Assembly (NCBI GenBank): GCA_036276235.1
Contig: DATBDZ010000212.1
Location: 1 to 29,341, forward strand
Direction of reading: 5' to 3'
Length of the DNA stretch: 29,341 bases
DNA from: JANWHF01 sp036276235
GTDB lineage: Bacteria > Planctomycetota > Phycisphaerae > Tepidisphaerales > Tepidisphaeraceae
A program made the translations under genes and the position numbers. This document shows positions 15,347 to 22,661 of the stretch, one piece after another; position 1 is the stretch's first letter; the number at the start of each line of letters is the position of its first letter. The notes under the pieces were generated by a model that was given only the letters and a program-made list of their open reading frames with translations, was not told the origin of the DNA and did no database searches.

Positions 15347-15370
15347 TCGGCGGCGACACATCGCCGCCGA
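15347..15370 (+). terminator. GC-rich hairpin after the macrodomain gene
   Basis: A perfect 10-bp stem, TCGGCGGCGA at 15347-15356 and TCGCCGCCGA at 15361-15370, encloses the tetraloop CACA and is followed by CGCTCTTTC. It lies 24 nt after the macrodomain stop codon and before the RTX-type gene, so it is a likely transcription boundary. The rest of 15371-15490 is an A/T-richer leader. Confidence 0.6.
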
Positions 15371-15490
15371 CGCTCTTTCGGTAATGCAAATATTGCATCG
15401 TCAAGCGATTTTTTAAATTCGCGTTAAGTTGCTTTCGGAGAACGAAGTCGCCGGGCTTCGTCGATTCTGTTTTGATAAGGAGACGGGAAA

Positions 15491-16480
15491 ATGCGAAATA
15501 ACCGCAATTTTGTGGGCATTGAGACACTCGAAAGCCGCCGACTGCTTTCCGGAGGAACCGCCGGCGCGACGCTCAGCCACTCGGGCTCGCTTCGAGTGAA
15601 GGGCACCGATGGCGCTGATGTCATCGTCGTTTCGCTTCATGCCGGCGATGCCTCCACGCTGGATGTCAGCGTTAACGGCGCGGTCACTTCCTTCCCGCTT
15701 GCATCGATCACGAAGGGAATCCGCATCGACGGCCGCGGCGGCAATGACAGCATCAAGGTCGATCAGACCAACGGCGCCATCAATCTTCCCGTGCAGATCA
15801 AAGGCGGCAGCGGCGATGATTCCATCGTCGGAGCCGCGGGCGATGATCGCCTCGACGGCGGCTCCGGCAATGACCAGGTCAGCGGCGATGCCGGTGATGA
15901 TCGCATCAAGGGCGATGCCGGCGATGACTCACTGGGCGGCGGCGATGGGGATGACTCACTTGCCGGCGGCGCGGGAAACGATGACCTGATCGGCGATGCC
16001 GGAGATGATTCGCTCAACGCCGGCGGCGGCGATGACCGACTGGAAGGGGATGTCGGTGACGACAGCCTCATCGGCGGCGGCGGAAATGACATCGAGCACG
16101 GCGACGTCGGCGACGACTCGCTTAACGGCGGCGGCGGTGACGACAGCCTCGACGGCGGCGATGGTTCCGATCACATCCGCGGCTCCGGCGGCAACGACCA
16201 CTTCGCCAGCGATGACAGCGCCGGCGAACTGCTCGACGACCACGGCCACGACTCCGCCACCGGCGGCGAAGCCCAGGCCGGCGACGACAAGGGCGGCCAA
16301 GGCCTCGAAGCCGGAGACGACAACGGCGGCTCAAGCCACAACGATAGTTCGGGCGGAAATAATTCCACCGGTGATAATTCGACGGGCGATACTTCGACCG
16401 GCGGACAATCGCACGATGGAGCCGAGCGTTCGATCCGGCACACCGCGTCCGCTATCGTCGATTCCGTGATCGTGAAGTAA
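15491..16480 (+). CDS. LEPR-XLL protein with RTX-type calcium-binding nonapeptide repeats
   Basis: The 329-residue protein opens MRNNRNFVGIETLESRRLLS, a compact basic start plus LEPR-XLL motif. After a short beta-rich region (about 25-100, with two early repeats at 38-46 and 81-89), residues 105-239 consist of 15 uninterrupted nonapeptides of the G-G-x-G-x-D-x-[LI]-x type, such as GGSGDDSIV, GDAGDDRIK and GGGGNDIEH. Such repeats fold into a parallel beta-roll that binds calcium between turns, usually after secretion. The tail (240-329) is acidic, Gly/Ser/Thr-rich, with NSTGD-like repeats, and ends in a short hydrophobic helix-like segment (ASAIVDSVIVK). No protease or lipase module is attached, so it may be structural. 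The start has AAGGAG at 15477-15482, 8 nt before ATG. It converges on the Hen1 gene. Confidence 0.88.
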   Translation: MRNNRNFVGIETLESRRLLSGGTAGATLSHSGSLRVKGTDGADVIVVSLHAGDASTLDVSVNGAVTSFPLASITKGIRIDGRGGNDSIKVDQTNGAINLPVQIKGGSGDDSIVGAAGDDRLDGGSGNDQVSGDAGDDRIKGDAGDDSLGGGDGDDSLAGGAGNDDLIGDAGDDSLNAGGGDDRLEGDVGDDSLIGGGGNDIEHGDVGDDSLNGGGGDDSLDGGDGSDHIRGSGGNDHFASDDSAGELLDDHGHDSATGGEAQAGDDKGGQGLEAGDDNGGSSHNDSSGGNNSTGDNSTGDTSTGGQSHDGAERSIRHTASAIVDSVIVK

Positions 16481-16487
16481 AATTTAG

Positions 16488-16511
16488 CGAGCGCTGCAAG
16501 GTCAGCGCTCG
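16488..16511 (-). terminator. Bidirectional terminator overlapping the Hen1 stop codon
   Basis: A perfect 9-bp stem, CGAGCGCTG at 16488-16496 and CAGCGCTCG at 16503-16511, has a 6-nt loop. It lies between the convergent RTX and Hen1 genes. The TGA of Hen1 (complement at 16502-16504) falls within it. Read on the minus strand, the stem is followed by CTAAATTTTA, which fits intrinsic termination of the Hen1 transcript. Confidence 0.65.
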
Positions 16512-17959
16512 GTGTCCTGCTGCGACGGAGCGATGAAAGCGGTCGCTCGCGCATCATCTGTCGCGCTCAGGATTGCCATCTGCGTCGGCGATCCGACCTG
16601 CTCGTCGGCCGGCCCGATTCCTTCGAATCGCACGTCGTAATCAAACCGCGCGGCGACGGAATTGGCCCAGGCGCCGAATTCTTCGCGCGTCCATTCAAAT
16701 CGATGATCGCGATGACGGAACGTTCCTGCCGCGAGCGTGGGAAACTTCACGTTGTATTCCACATTCGGCGTCGTGACGACCACCTTCCTGGGCCGCGCGA
16801 ACTCGAAGATGACGCGCTCAAAAGCGCTCAATCGCGGCGGATCGAGATGCTCGATCACCTCCACAATCGCGGCGGCGTCGTAGCCGGCCAGGCGTTTATC
16901 GCGATAGGTCAGCGAGCCTTGAAACAGCGTGAAGCGATTACGCCGCGCTTCGGGAAGGCGATCGAGATTCAGCCGATCGACGGCGATCTCCAGCGCGCGA
17001 TGCGACACATCCATGCCGGCGATGCGCTCGAATTGCTTTTCGTCGGCCAGCAGGCGCAGCAGATTTCCGTTGCCGCAGCCGATGTCTATCACGCTTTTGG
17101 CGCCGCTGGCTTTGAGCGCGCCGAGCACCGCCGCCATGCGCTGCTCGTTGAGGCGCATCGGCTGCTCGACCCGCTGCTCCTCGGCGGCGCGCTGCTCCTG
17201 CAGCTGGTCGGGGTCGGGCTGGTCTTCCTCGATCAGCCGCGCGAGTGCCGCTCGGGTGAGATGGGCGCGATGGCGCAGATAGCGGCGGGTGATCTGCTCG
17301 CGCTGCGGATGGCCCGCCAGCCACGTCTCGCCGTGCCGCAATAGCTTCTCCACTTCGGCTTCGTCCACCCAATAATGCTTGTCATCATCCAGAACCGGGA
17401 TCAGCACATACAAATGCGACAGTAGCAGATGCAGCGGAATTGCATGGCGGAGCGTCAGCGAGAAATACGGGCTTTCGCCCCACGAGGGAAACGATTCATC
17501 CAGCGGATGACGATTCAATGCGATCTCATACCCGAGCGGCTCAAAGAGCGCGCGAATGAGCGCCTCGCCGCCTCGCGAGGGGACGACCGGGAGCGTCGCC
17601 TCCAGTGGAATCGAAGATTGAGCGAGATCCGGCCGCTGCTTGCAGATGCCCGAGAGCGCGCTGCCAAACACCTGAGCGATCGCGACGCTCAGGAATGAGC
17701 TGGCGACATAAGGCCGATCGTTGACATATTGCTGGAGCGCAAACCCCTCGCCCGCCGGCCCGCGCCGTTGCCGCACCAGGCCCACCGGATCGATCTGCAG
17801 CATCAGGGCAGCCGTGCATCGCTCATCGGATGCACTCGGATAAAAGACATGGGCCTTCCCAAACGAAAGATCAAACACCTGCGGCCGCGCGGGATTCTTG
17901 TGCAGCAAATAGCCGAGGTCGGTGGCGGGGGAGTGAGTGGTGGTGAGGGTGAGGAGCAT
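16502..17959 (-). CDS. hen1: 3'-terminal RNA ribose 2'-O-methyltransferase Hen1
   Basis: The 485-residue product matches bacterial Hen1 in length and order. In bacteria Hen1 works with the Pnkp end-healing and ligation enzyme: it 2'-O-methylates the 3' end of cleaved RNA, so the repaired RNA resists repeated cutting by ribotoxins. The N-terminal domain (MLLTLTTTHSPATDLGYLLH, then FDLSFGKAHVFYP and CTAALMLQIDPVGLVR) is the Hen1-specific module. The methyltransferase domain has motif I SVIDIGCGNGNLLRLL at 289-304 and the metal-binding set EVIEH (Glu367, Glu370, His371) plus His419 in RHRDHRFEW, the Hen1 hallmark. ATG 17959 is chosen because family homology starts there; upstream in-frame codons belong to a heptad-repeat hairpin. 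No Pnkp gene is present in this window. Neighbours are unrelated surface-protein genes. Confidence 0.93.
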   Translation of the reverse strand: MLLTLTTTHSPATDLGYLLHKNPARPQVFDLSFGKAHVFYPSASDERCTAALMLQIDPVGLVRQRRGPAGEGFALQQYVNDRPYVASSFLSVAIAQVFGSALSGICKQRPDLAQSSIPLEATLPVVPSRGGEALIRALFEPLGYEIALNRHPLDESFPSWGESPYFSLTLRHAIPLHLLLSHLYVLIPVLDDDKHYWVDEAEVEKLLRHGETWLAGHPQREQITRRYLRHRAHLTRAALARLIEEDQPDPDQLQEQRAAEEQRVEQPMRLNEQRMAAVLGALKASGAKSVIDIGCGNGNLLRLLADEKQFERIAGMDVSHRALEIAVDRLNLDRLPEARRNRFTLFQGSLTYRDKRLAGYDAAAIVEVIEHLDPPRLSAFERVIFEFARPRKVVVTTPNVEYNVKFPTLAAGTFRHRDHRFEWTREEFGAWANSVAARFDYDVRFEGIGPADEQVGSPTQMAILSATDDARATAFIAPSQQDTER

Positions 17960-17970
17960 TGGGCATTCCG

Positions 17971-18099
17971 CCGAATGAAAAATGAAAAATGAAAAATGTG
18001 GGGGAAACGCGGCCGCTTTCATTCGCCCATTCTTCATTCCTCATTTTGCATTCGGGCCCCGTTCTGCAATTTTTCATTTTTCATTTTTCATTTTTAATT
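17971..18099. repeat. Heptad-repeat hairpin D, with three repeat blocks
   Basis: The left block has three exact GAAAAAT heptads at 17977-17997 and the right block has four TTTTTCA-type heptads at 18070-18097. The two arms pair perfectly over at least 24 nt. A third block lies between them at 18020-18054: CATTCGC, CCATTCT, TCATTCC, TCATTTT, GCATTCG. Its CATTCGG at 18049-18055 can also pair with CCGAATG at 17971-17977. The element begins 12 nt upstream of the Hen1 start codon, so the Hen1 mRNA leader would contain it. Confidence 0.8.
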
Positions 18100-18157
18100 G
18101 GGCCGACGGCCAGATTGTAGGCTCGCGCCATTGCATCGACAGGTTATAGAGGTACGT

Positions 18158-18361
18158 ATGCGACTTGTTCAGATCCTCGACAACCTCGAGCCGGCAATGC
18201 AATTCAGCGACGGGCGCGGCATCCGGACCGCCGAAAAACTGGCGGCGGAAACGGCGCACGATCAGTGCGAATACGCCGCCGAAAAACGCCAGGGACACCT
18301 GGTCATCTATAAAGTCCGCGAAGACGGCGTCCGCCGCCGCGCTTATCGCCAGGTGAATTGA
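18158..18361 (+). CDS. Small hypothetical protein (67 residues)
   Basis: The product starts MRLVQILDNLEPAMQFSDGR, is charged throughout (EKLAAETAHDQCEYAAEKRQ) and ends RRRAYRQVN. GAGGT at 18150-18154 lies 3 nt before the ATG; that spacing is short but acceptable. The frame could extend upstream to 18098, but those codons run into the hairpin region. I do not recognise a family, and no membrane segment or signal peptide is seen. The gene diverges from Hen1 and converges on the DUF4239-like gene. It may be real; an opposite-strand frame of similar length (18074-18298) is less likely because it ends inside the heptad repeat. Confidence 0.5.
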   Translation: MRLVQILDNLEPAMQFSDGRGIRTAEKLAAETAHDQCEYAAEKRQGHLVIYKVREDGVRRRAYRQVN

Positions 18362-18405
18362 TCGGCCACTGGTTTTGCGGTACTCCGCGCGCGTCGGTCA
18401 AGTGG

Positions 18406-18464
18406 CATGGGCATCCTGCCCATGGCTTGTTGTACTCAACAAGCGTCGGTCGTACTCGGCCGAC
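18406..18464. terminator. Triple hairpin between convergent genes
   Basis: Three stems follow one another in the 142-nt gap between the small ORF (ends 18361) and the DUF4239-like gene (ends 18504 on the minus strand): CATGGGCA/TGCCCATG at 18406-18424 (loop TCC), GCTTGTTG/CAACAAGC at 18425-18444 (loop TACT), and GTCGG/CCGAC at 18445-18464. The first two are perfect 8-bp stems directly abutting. Probably a bidirectional termination or REP-like unit; no T run follows. Confidence 0.6.
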
Positions 18465-18503
18465 ATCAGCAAGAGCGCAGCGTCGATCCCATCGGCGCAT
18501 CAG

Positions 18504-19394
18504 TCAGACTTCGATGACACCCAAAACCGTCGGCTCACAGATTATCCTGCTTTGCCCGATTCCACTTTGCGCGCCGCCGGTTGCGTCGCCTCCCCCGGGC
18601 GGCTGCTCGAGGCTGCGCTTCAAATCAACCAGGCTTTCTTGGCTGACGCGGATCATCCCGGTGTTGGAGCGGTCTTCGTCAAGAATGATCAGGATCACCG
18701 CGACGATGAGCACAGCGACCATCGAATTGCGCCAGATGTGCCGTCCGCCGGCGACTTCCGCGGCCAGGCCGCACAGCGTCATCGCGCCAATCGACACCGC
18801 GAAGAGCAGCACCAGCACCAGTGCCGGCAGCCGATCGCGCCCGGCGGCAACGCGCACGGTGTGAATATCCAGCACATCGTTGAGCGCCTGAATCAGCAGT
18901 GCATCGATTACGGTGGGCGTGCGCCCGGCGATCAATTGCGTGCCGAGCGGCCAGATCTTCGCCTGGATCCGCTCGGTGTTCTCCATCGCCTGGTGTAGTT
19001 TTACCGGATCGCCGTGGATTTCATCGACAAGGATTCTTGAATCCAGATACTCGCGAAGCACCGCCTGCAACTGCGCGCCGCCCGGCCCCGGCATCAGGCC
19101 CGCACGCAGATAGGCGGTGCCAATGTTGTTGGCTTCCGAAACCACCGCCTGCTTTCGCATGTCGGCACGCGTGACGACAAACGCGTAAGTGAATCCCAGC
19201 AGCAATCCCAGCAGTCCAAGCACCCCTTGCTGAACCGTGCTGAGATCAGAGTCATTGCTATTTGTGCCTCGCGCGCGTCTTTTGCGCGCCAGCCGATACC
19301 CCGCCTCCTCCGAAATCATCAGCACCGCCAACAGCAGAAGGCTGATGACCCAAACCGGCGTCAGCTCAAAGAAGTGGCCCAGCTCGTATTCCAT
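18504..19394 (-). CDS. DUF4239-like (bestrophin-like) membrane protein
   Basis: From ATG 19394 the protein has 296 residues. It starts MEYELGHFFELTPVWVISLL. Four hydrophobic helices are visible: about 14-33 (VWVISLLLLAVLMISEE), 57-74 (VLGLLGLLLGFTYAFVV), 192-216 (LPALVLVLLFAVSIGAMTLC) and 232-248 (VAVLIVAVILIILDEDR). Between the second and third lies the conserved-looking cytoplasmic stretch RADMRKQAVVSEANNIGTAY and LREYLDSRI. This arrangement is that of DUF4239 proteins, which are distantly bestrophin-like; function is unproven. The open frame extends 77 codons further upstream, but those codons overlap the delta-60 gene and look non-coding. ATG 19394 lies 14 nt after that gene's stop and is preceded by GAGAGGGA, so the two genes probably form one transcript. 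Confidence 0.75.
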   Translation of the reverse strand: MEYELGHFFELTPVWVISLLLLAVLMISEEAGYRLARKRRARGTNSNDSDLSTVQQGVLGLLGLLLGFTYAFVVTRADMRKQAVVSEANNIGTAYLRAGLMPGPGGAQLQAVLREYLDSRILVDEIHGDPVKLHQAMENTERIQAKIWPLGTQLIAGRTPTVIDALLIQALNDVLDIHTVRVAAGRDRLPALVLVLLFAVSIGAMTLCGLAAEVAGGRHIWRNSMVAVLIVAVILIILDEDRSNTGMIRVSQESLVDLKRSLEQPPGGGDATGGAQSGIGQSRIICEPTVLGVIEV

Positions 19395-19408
19395 ATCGCG
19401 CGTCCCTC

Positions 19409-22309
19409 TCAGACCGTGGACACATGATTCCCAAAATCGCGCGCGGTGATGACTTGGCCGGCGGCCACCGTGACATCGTAATACCCCAGCGGCCAGGGAC
19501 CTGCCGGTTGCGTGCGCGTCCAGCCGTTCTGGCGGACCTCGCGCAGCCGATAAGTGCCTGGGCTCAGGACCATTGTGTAGACGCCTGTGGAATCGGTGGT
19601 GACGATCAACTCGCCCTGGTCCCACACGCCATTGTTGTTCCTGTCGATGTAGACCTGCCAGTTGGCCAGGCCTTTATCGCTGCCGTCGAAGACGGCGTCG
19701 GCGTTCAAGTCGTTGTATATCTTTCCGGTAATGACGGCGCCCTGCAACAGGTATCTGGCCAATCCAAAAGACCACCCAGCCGACCCGACAACGACCAGTT
19801 TTCCGCTGCTGGAGACGGCGGCATCGAGTAGCCGAGTCGGCACTGGCGTCGTGACATAATCGGTCAAACTTCCGGCGATAGAATAGCGGCGGATGTAGCC
19901 GACGTTCTGGTCAGTGCTTCCGGTTAAGACCAGCCGTCCATCGTTTTGCACGAATAGGTTCGTGACGGTGAAGTCGTTAACGCCGCCGAAGGGATGAACT
20001 TCGCCGCCGACACCGAAGGCGGGATTGAGCGCGCCATTGTGCAGGAACTCGACGATGGTCCCTTCGTTGGCGCCGCTGCCCAAGGTTTCCTGCTGTGTAA
20101 CACCGCCGGCGACGATATTGCCGTTGGACAATACAGCCAGCGCGGTTGCGCTGGCGGCGTCGGTGTAGCCCTGTACGCCCTCATCGAATTGGAAAAAGTC
20201 GGCGGTTGCGACGCCGCCGGAGCCAAAGGTTCCATCCAGCGAGCCATTGACGTTGAGCCGTCCGACGGCCAGATCATCATTGACGATGGATCCCTCGCCA
20301 TAGGGAATCTGCACCTGCCGGATGCCGCCGACCAGGAGTTTGCCATCGGCCTGAACTGCCAATGGGGCCTTGGCAATGACGAAGAACGGGAGGTTCACCT
20401 TTCCACCTGCGCCAAAGGAGGCATCGGCCTGTCCGCTGGTCCTCAGGCGCATGATGACGTTGCCTGCGCTGCTGGCCACGATCTGGCCGTTGGGTTGAAG
20501 CAGGAAGTTGCCAAATTGACTGATGGCGGCGGTACCGTTAGCGCCGAAGGTGGTATCGACGGCGCCGGTGGCAGTCAGTCGTATGATGCCTACCGCGGAG
20601 TCGCCTACGAGGACGCGACCGTGGCCGTCAACGATCAGGCGAACCGCCGACGGCGCGCTCAGCGAACCGACGGGTGTGTTGATGGTCGGGCCAACGACAG
20701 CGTATCCGCTCTGGCCGGCATATCCGCCGCCGGGCGCGAAGCTCGAATCGAGCGATCCGTCCACGTTATATCGGCGGACATAAAGCCCCGTCAGCCCGCT
20801 GACGGTAAATTGGCCGGCGACCAGTGTCTGGCCGTTGGGCAACTCGGCAATCGCCTGACCCGACGCGAAAATCGGGCGGGTCAGCGCCGTGCCGGAAGGG
20901 CCGAACGTGGTGTCCGGCGTGCCGTTGGCATTCAGCCGCGTCGGGCTCAAATCCGATCCCACTGGCGATATTCCCTCGGCGCTTGTTTGTGCCAGGAGGA
21001 TCTTCCCATCCGGTTGGAGCGAAACGCCGCCCGCTTGCGGGTTGGCGCTGTAGACAGTTCCCAGATTGGCGTAACCGCCCGAGCCAAAGCTCGCGTCCAG
21101 CGCGCCAGAGGTGGTCAGCCGCGCGAGCGCGGCGGCGGAATGCGCCCCGTTTCCCGTGCCGATGGCGCCGGCGATCAGCAGTTTTCCGTCCGGCTGGAAG
21201 ATTTCCTGCTCGGGGCCGTTGATTGTCGTGTTAATTGACACAAAGCCCTGACCACCCGGGCCATAGGTCTTGTCAACCGCTCCATTGGCAGTGAAGTGAT
21301 TGAGCCGCGAGGAAAATTGGGTTGCGGCTGGCGTGTAAATGTTGGTCTGGCCGTAGGCGGCGATCACGCCGCTGCTTGATGCCATCACGGCGAAGAATCC
21401 GGTAACGGCTGGAACGATCGTCGAGCCGGATGCGCCAAATGATTTGTCCAGAACACCTGCCGGTGTGAACCGTTCGAGAAGGCCGGCGGCCAGTGCGTTG
21501 GCTGGCGAGGCGGCGGTGGGGCTGGTGGATCCGACGGCAACAAATCTGCCCGAGGAATCGAGCGTGACCATGCCAAGGGTCGTTACGACCTCTCCGTTGC
21601 TAAGGCCGCCCGAGATGCCGGCGGCGATTCCGCCGACACCAAAAGACGAGTCGAGATTTCCTGCTTTGGTAAAGGCCGCCAAGGCCGCTTTGGTCGTCGA
21701 TCCAGTGCCGGCGGCCCCCGCCAGCACGATGTCACCATTGGTCAGCGTCAGAACATTTGTGTTGAGATTAGGTTCGAAGCCCGACGGATTGATGACGACC
21801 ACGCCGCCGTTGCCGAAGGAGGCGTCCTGTGCGCCCGCCAGCGTATAGCGCGAGAGCCTGTAGGTCCGAACAAACGGTTGATAGCCGTCCGTGTACGAAA
21901 GAACAAGAACCTTGCCATCTGCTTGTGCTGCCACGAGAGCCGGCTGGCCGATTACCGACGAGACGGTGGTCCCGCCGCTGCCAAATGTTGAATCCAACAC
22001 GCCCGAAGGCGAGAACGCCTGCAACTCAACGGGCACCGTTTCCGCGTTGTTTTCGGATGTGCCGGCGACGATCACGTCGTGCGATACCGGGTTGTAAGCC
22101 GTCGCGACGCCGACACCCAGCGAGGTCGCGTTCAACACCTGACCTCCCGTGCCGAAAGTCGGATCGAGCGCAATCGGGACGCTGCTCAGAAGCACGCGTC
22201 GCTCCACCGCCTCAACGACAGGGCGAGATGCGCGGCTGAGAAACTTGACTGAAACCGGTTTCGCGAACGACACACGTTTTGCCTGCGACAATATTGGAAA
22301 CAGATTCAT
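19409..22309 (-). CDS. LEPR-XLL surface protein with delta-60 repeats and a C-terminal SdrD-like domain
   Basis: The 966-residue protein begins MNLFPILSQAKRVSFAKPVS with the LEPR-XLL variant VEAVERRVLLSS at 32-43. Thirteen delta-60-type repeat cores follow between about 47 and 770, recognisable by 'G.LD.[ST]FG.GG' (LDPTFGTGGQV, GVLDSTFGSGG, GNLDSSFGVGG, GAVDTTFGANG, GSLDGTFGSGG) alternating with 'QPDGK[IL]L..G' strands. They probably build one or more beta-propellers. From 860 to the end lies an SdrD/Cna-B-like domain (GKIYNDLNADAVFDGSDKGL, DRNNNGVWDQGE, GTYRLREV). The frame continues to a GTG at 22318, but ATG 22309 has AGGTGA 6 nt upstream and was chosen. No enzyme motif is visible. Likely a cell-surface or extracellular structural or binding protein. 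Confidence 0.85.
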   Translation of the reverse strand: MNLFPILSQAKRVSFAKPVSVKFLSRASRPVVEAVERRVLLSSVPIALDPTFGTGGQVLNATSLGVGVATAYNPVSHDVIVAGTSENNAETVPVELQAFSPSGVLDSTFGSGGTTVSSVIGQPALVAAQADGKVLVLSYTDGYQPFVRTYRLSRYTLAGAQDASFGNGGVVVINPSGFEPNLNTNVLTLTNGDIVLAGAAGTGSTTKAALAAFTKAGNLDSSFGVGGIAAGISGGLSNGEVVTTLGMVTLDSSGRFVAVGSTSPTAASPANALAAGLLERFTPAGVLDKSFGASGSTIVPAVTGFFAVMASSSGVIAAYGQTNIYTPAATQFSSRLNHFTANGAVDKTYGPGGQGFVSINTTINGPEQEIFQPDGKLLIAGAIGTGNGAHSAAALARLTTSGALDASFGSGGYANLGTVYSANPQAGGVSLQPDGKILLAQTSAEGISPVGSDLSPTRLNANGTPDTTFGPSGTALTRPIFASGQAIAELPNGQTLVAGQFTVSGLTGLYVRRYNVDGSLDSSFAPGGGYAGQSGYAVVGPTINTPVGSLSAPSAVRLIVDGHGRVLVGDSAVGIIRLTATGAVDTTFGANGTAAISQFGNFLLQPNGQIVASSAGNVIMRLRTSGQADASFGAGGKVNLPFFVIAKAPLAVQADGKLLVGGIRQVQIPYGEGSIVNDDLAVGRLNVNGSLDGTFGSGGVATADFFQFDEGVQGYTDAASATALAVLSNGNIVAGGVTQQETLGSGANEGTIVEFLHNGALNPAFGVGGEVHPFGGVNDFTVTNLFVQNDGRLVLTGSTDQNVGYIRRYSIAGSLTDYVTTPVPTRLLDAAVSSSGKLVVVGSAGWSFGLARYLLQGAVITGKIYNDLNADAVFDGSDKGLANWQVYIDRNNNGVWDQGELIVTTDSTGVYTMVLSPGTYRLREVRQNGWTRTQPAGPWPLGYYDVTVAAGQVITARDFGNHVSTV

Positions 22310-22661
22310 ATTGTTCACCTGATGCGAAGATTGCCGCTCGGCGCCCGCGCCTCTTTAAGCAGACAACCTGCAATTGCCTTGGGTGGGTTGATGATGACAT
22401 CATAGACGAATTACCGACCACAAGATACGAGACAAGGCCATTTAGGCGGGCCTTCGCGGGGCGCGTTTGTTCAGTGGGTTTCTCGGCTTTTTTCCGGGGG
22501 TCCGGAGTTCACTGGACCGCGCGTAAAACTAAACTGGCATTGCGTCCGAGGAAGCTGGCCGATCAGGATGCATTGCAACTGTGCGCGACGGCTCCCGGCC
22601 CGGATCAAGTTGAAGTGCAAAGTAGTGGGGAATGGCGGATCGGTCGGTTGGAGGTCTTTGG
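22310..22661. promoter_or_regulatory. Divergent promoter region between two surface-protein genes
   Basis: This roughly 350-nt gap separates the leftward delta-60 gene from the rightward FG-GAP gene, so both promoters must lie here unless transcripts read in from further away. A near-central palindrome, ATGATG-A-CATCAT at 22391-22403, could be an operator. The GGAGGT at 22650-22655 is the ribosome binding site of the FG-GAP gene. I could not settle on -35/-10 pairs. Confidence 0.4.

Noticed and set aside
17960..18037. N-terminal extension of Hen1 by 26 residues (reading through FFIFHS)
   Set aside because: The extra codons are translated heptad repeat D, and family homology begins exactly at the Met at 17959.
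19395..19625. N-terminal 77-codon extension of the DUF4239-like protein
   Set aside because: It overlaps the conserved SdrD-like end of the delta-60 gene and has an Arg/His-rich composition typical of a shadow frame.
19994..21238. 414-codon plus-strand frame opposite the delta-60 gene
   Set aside because: The opposite strand has 13 regular protein repeats; the periodic antisense frame is a by-product of those repeats.
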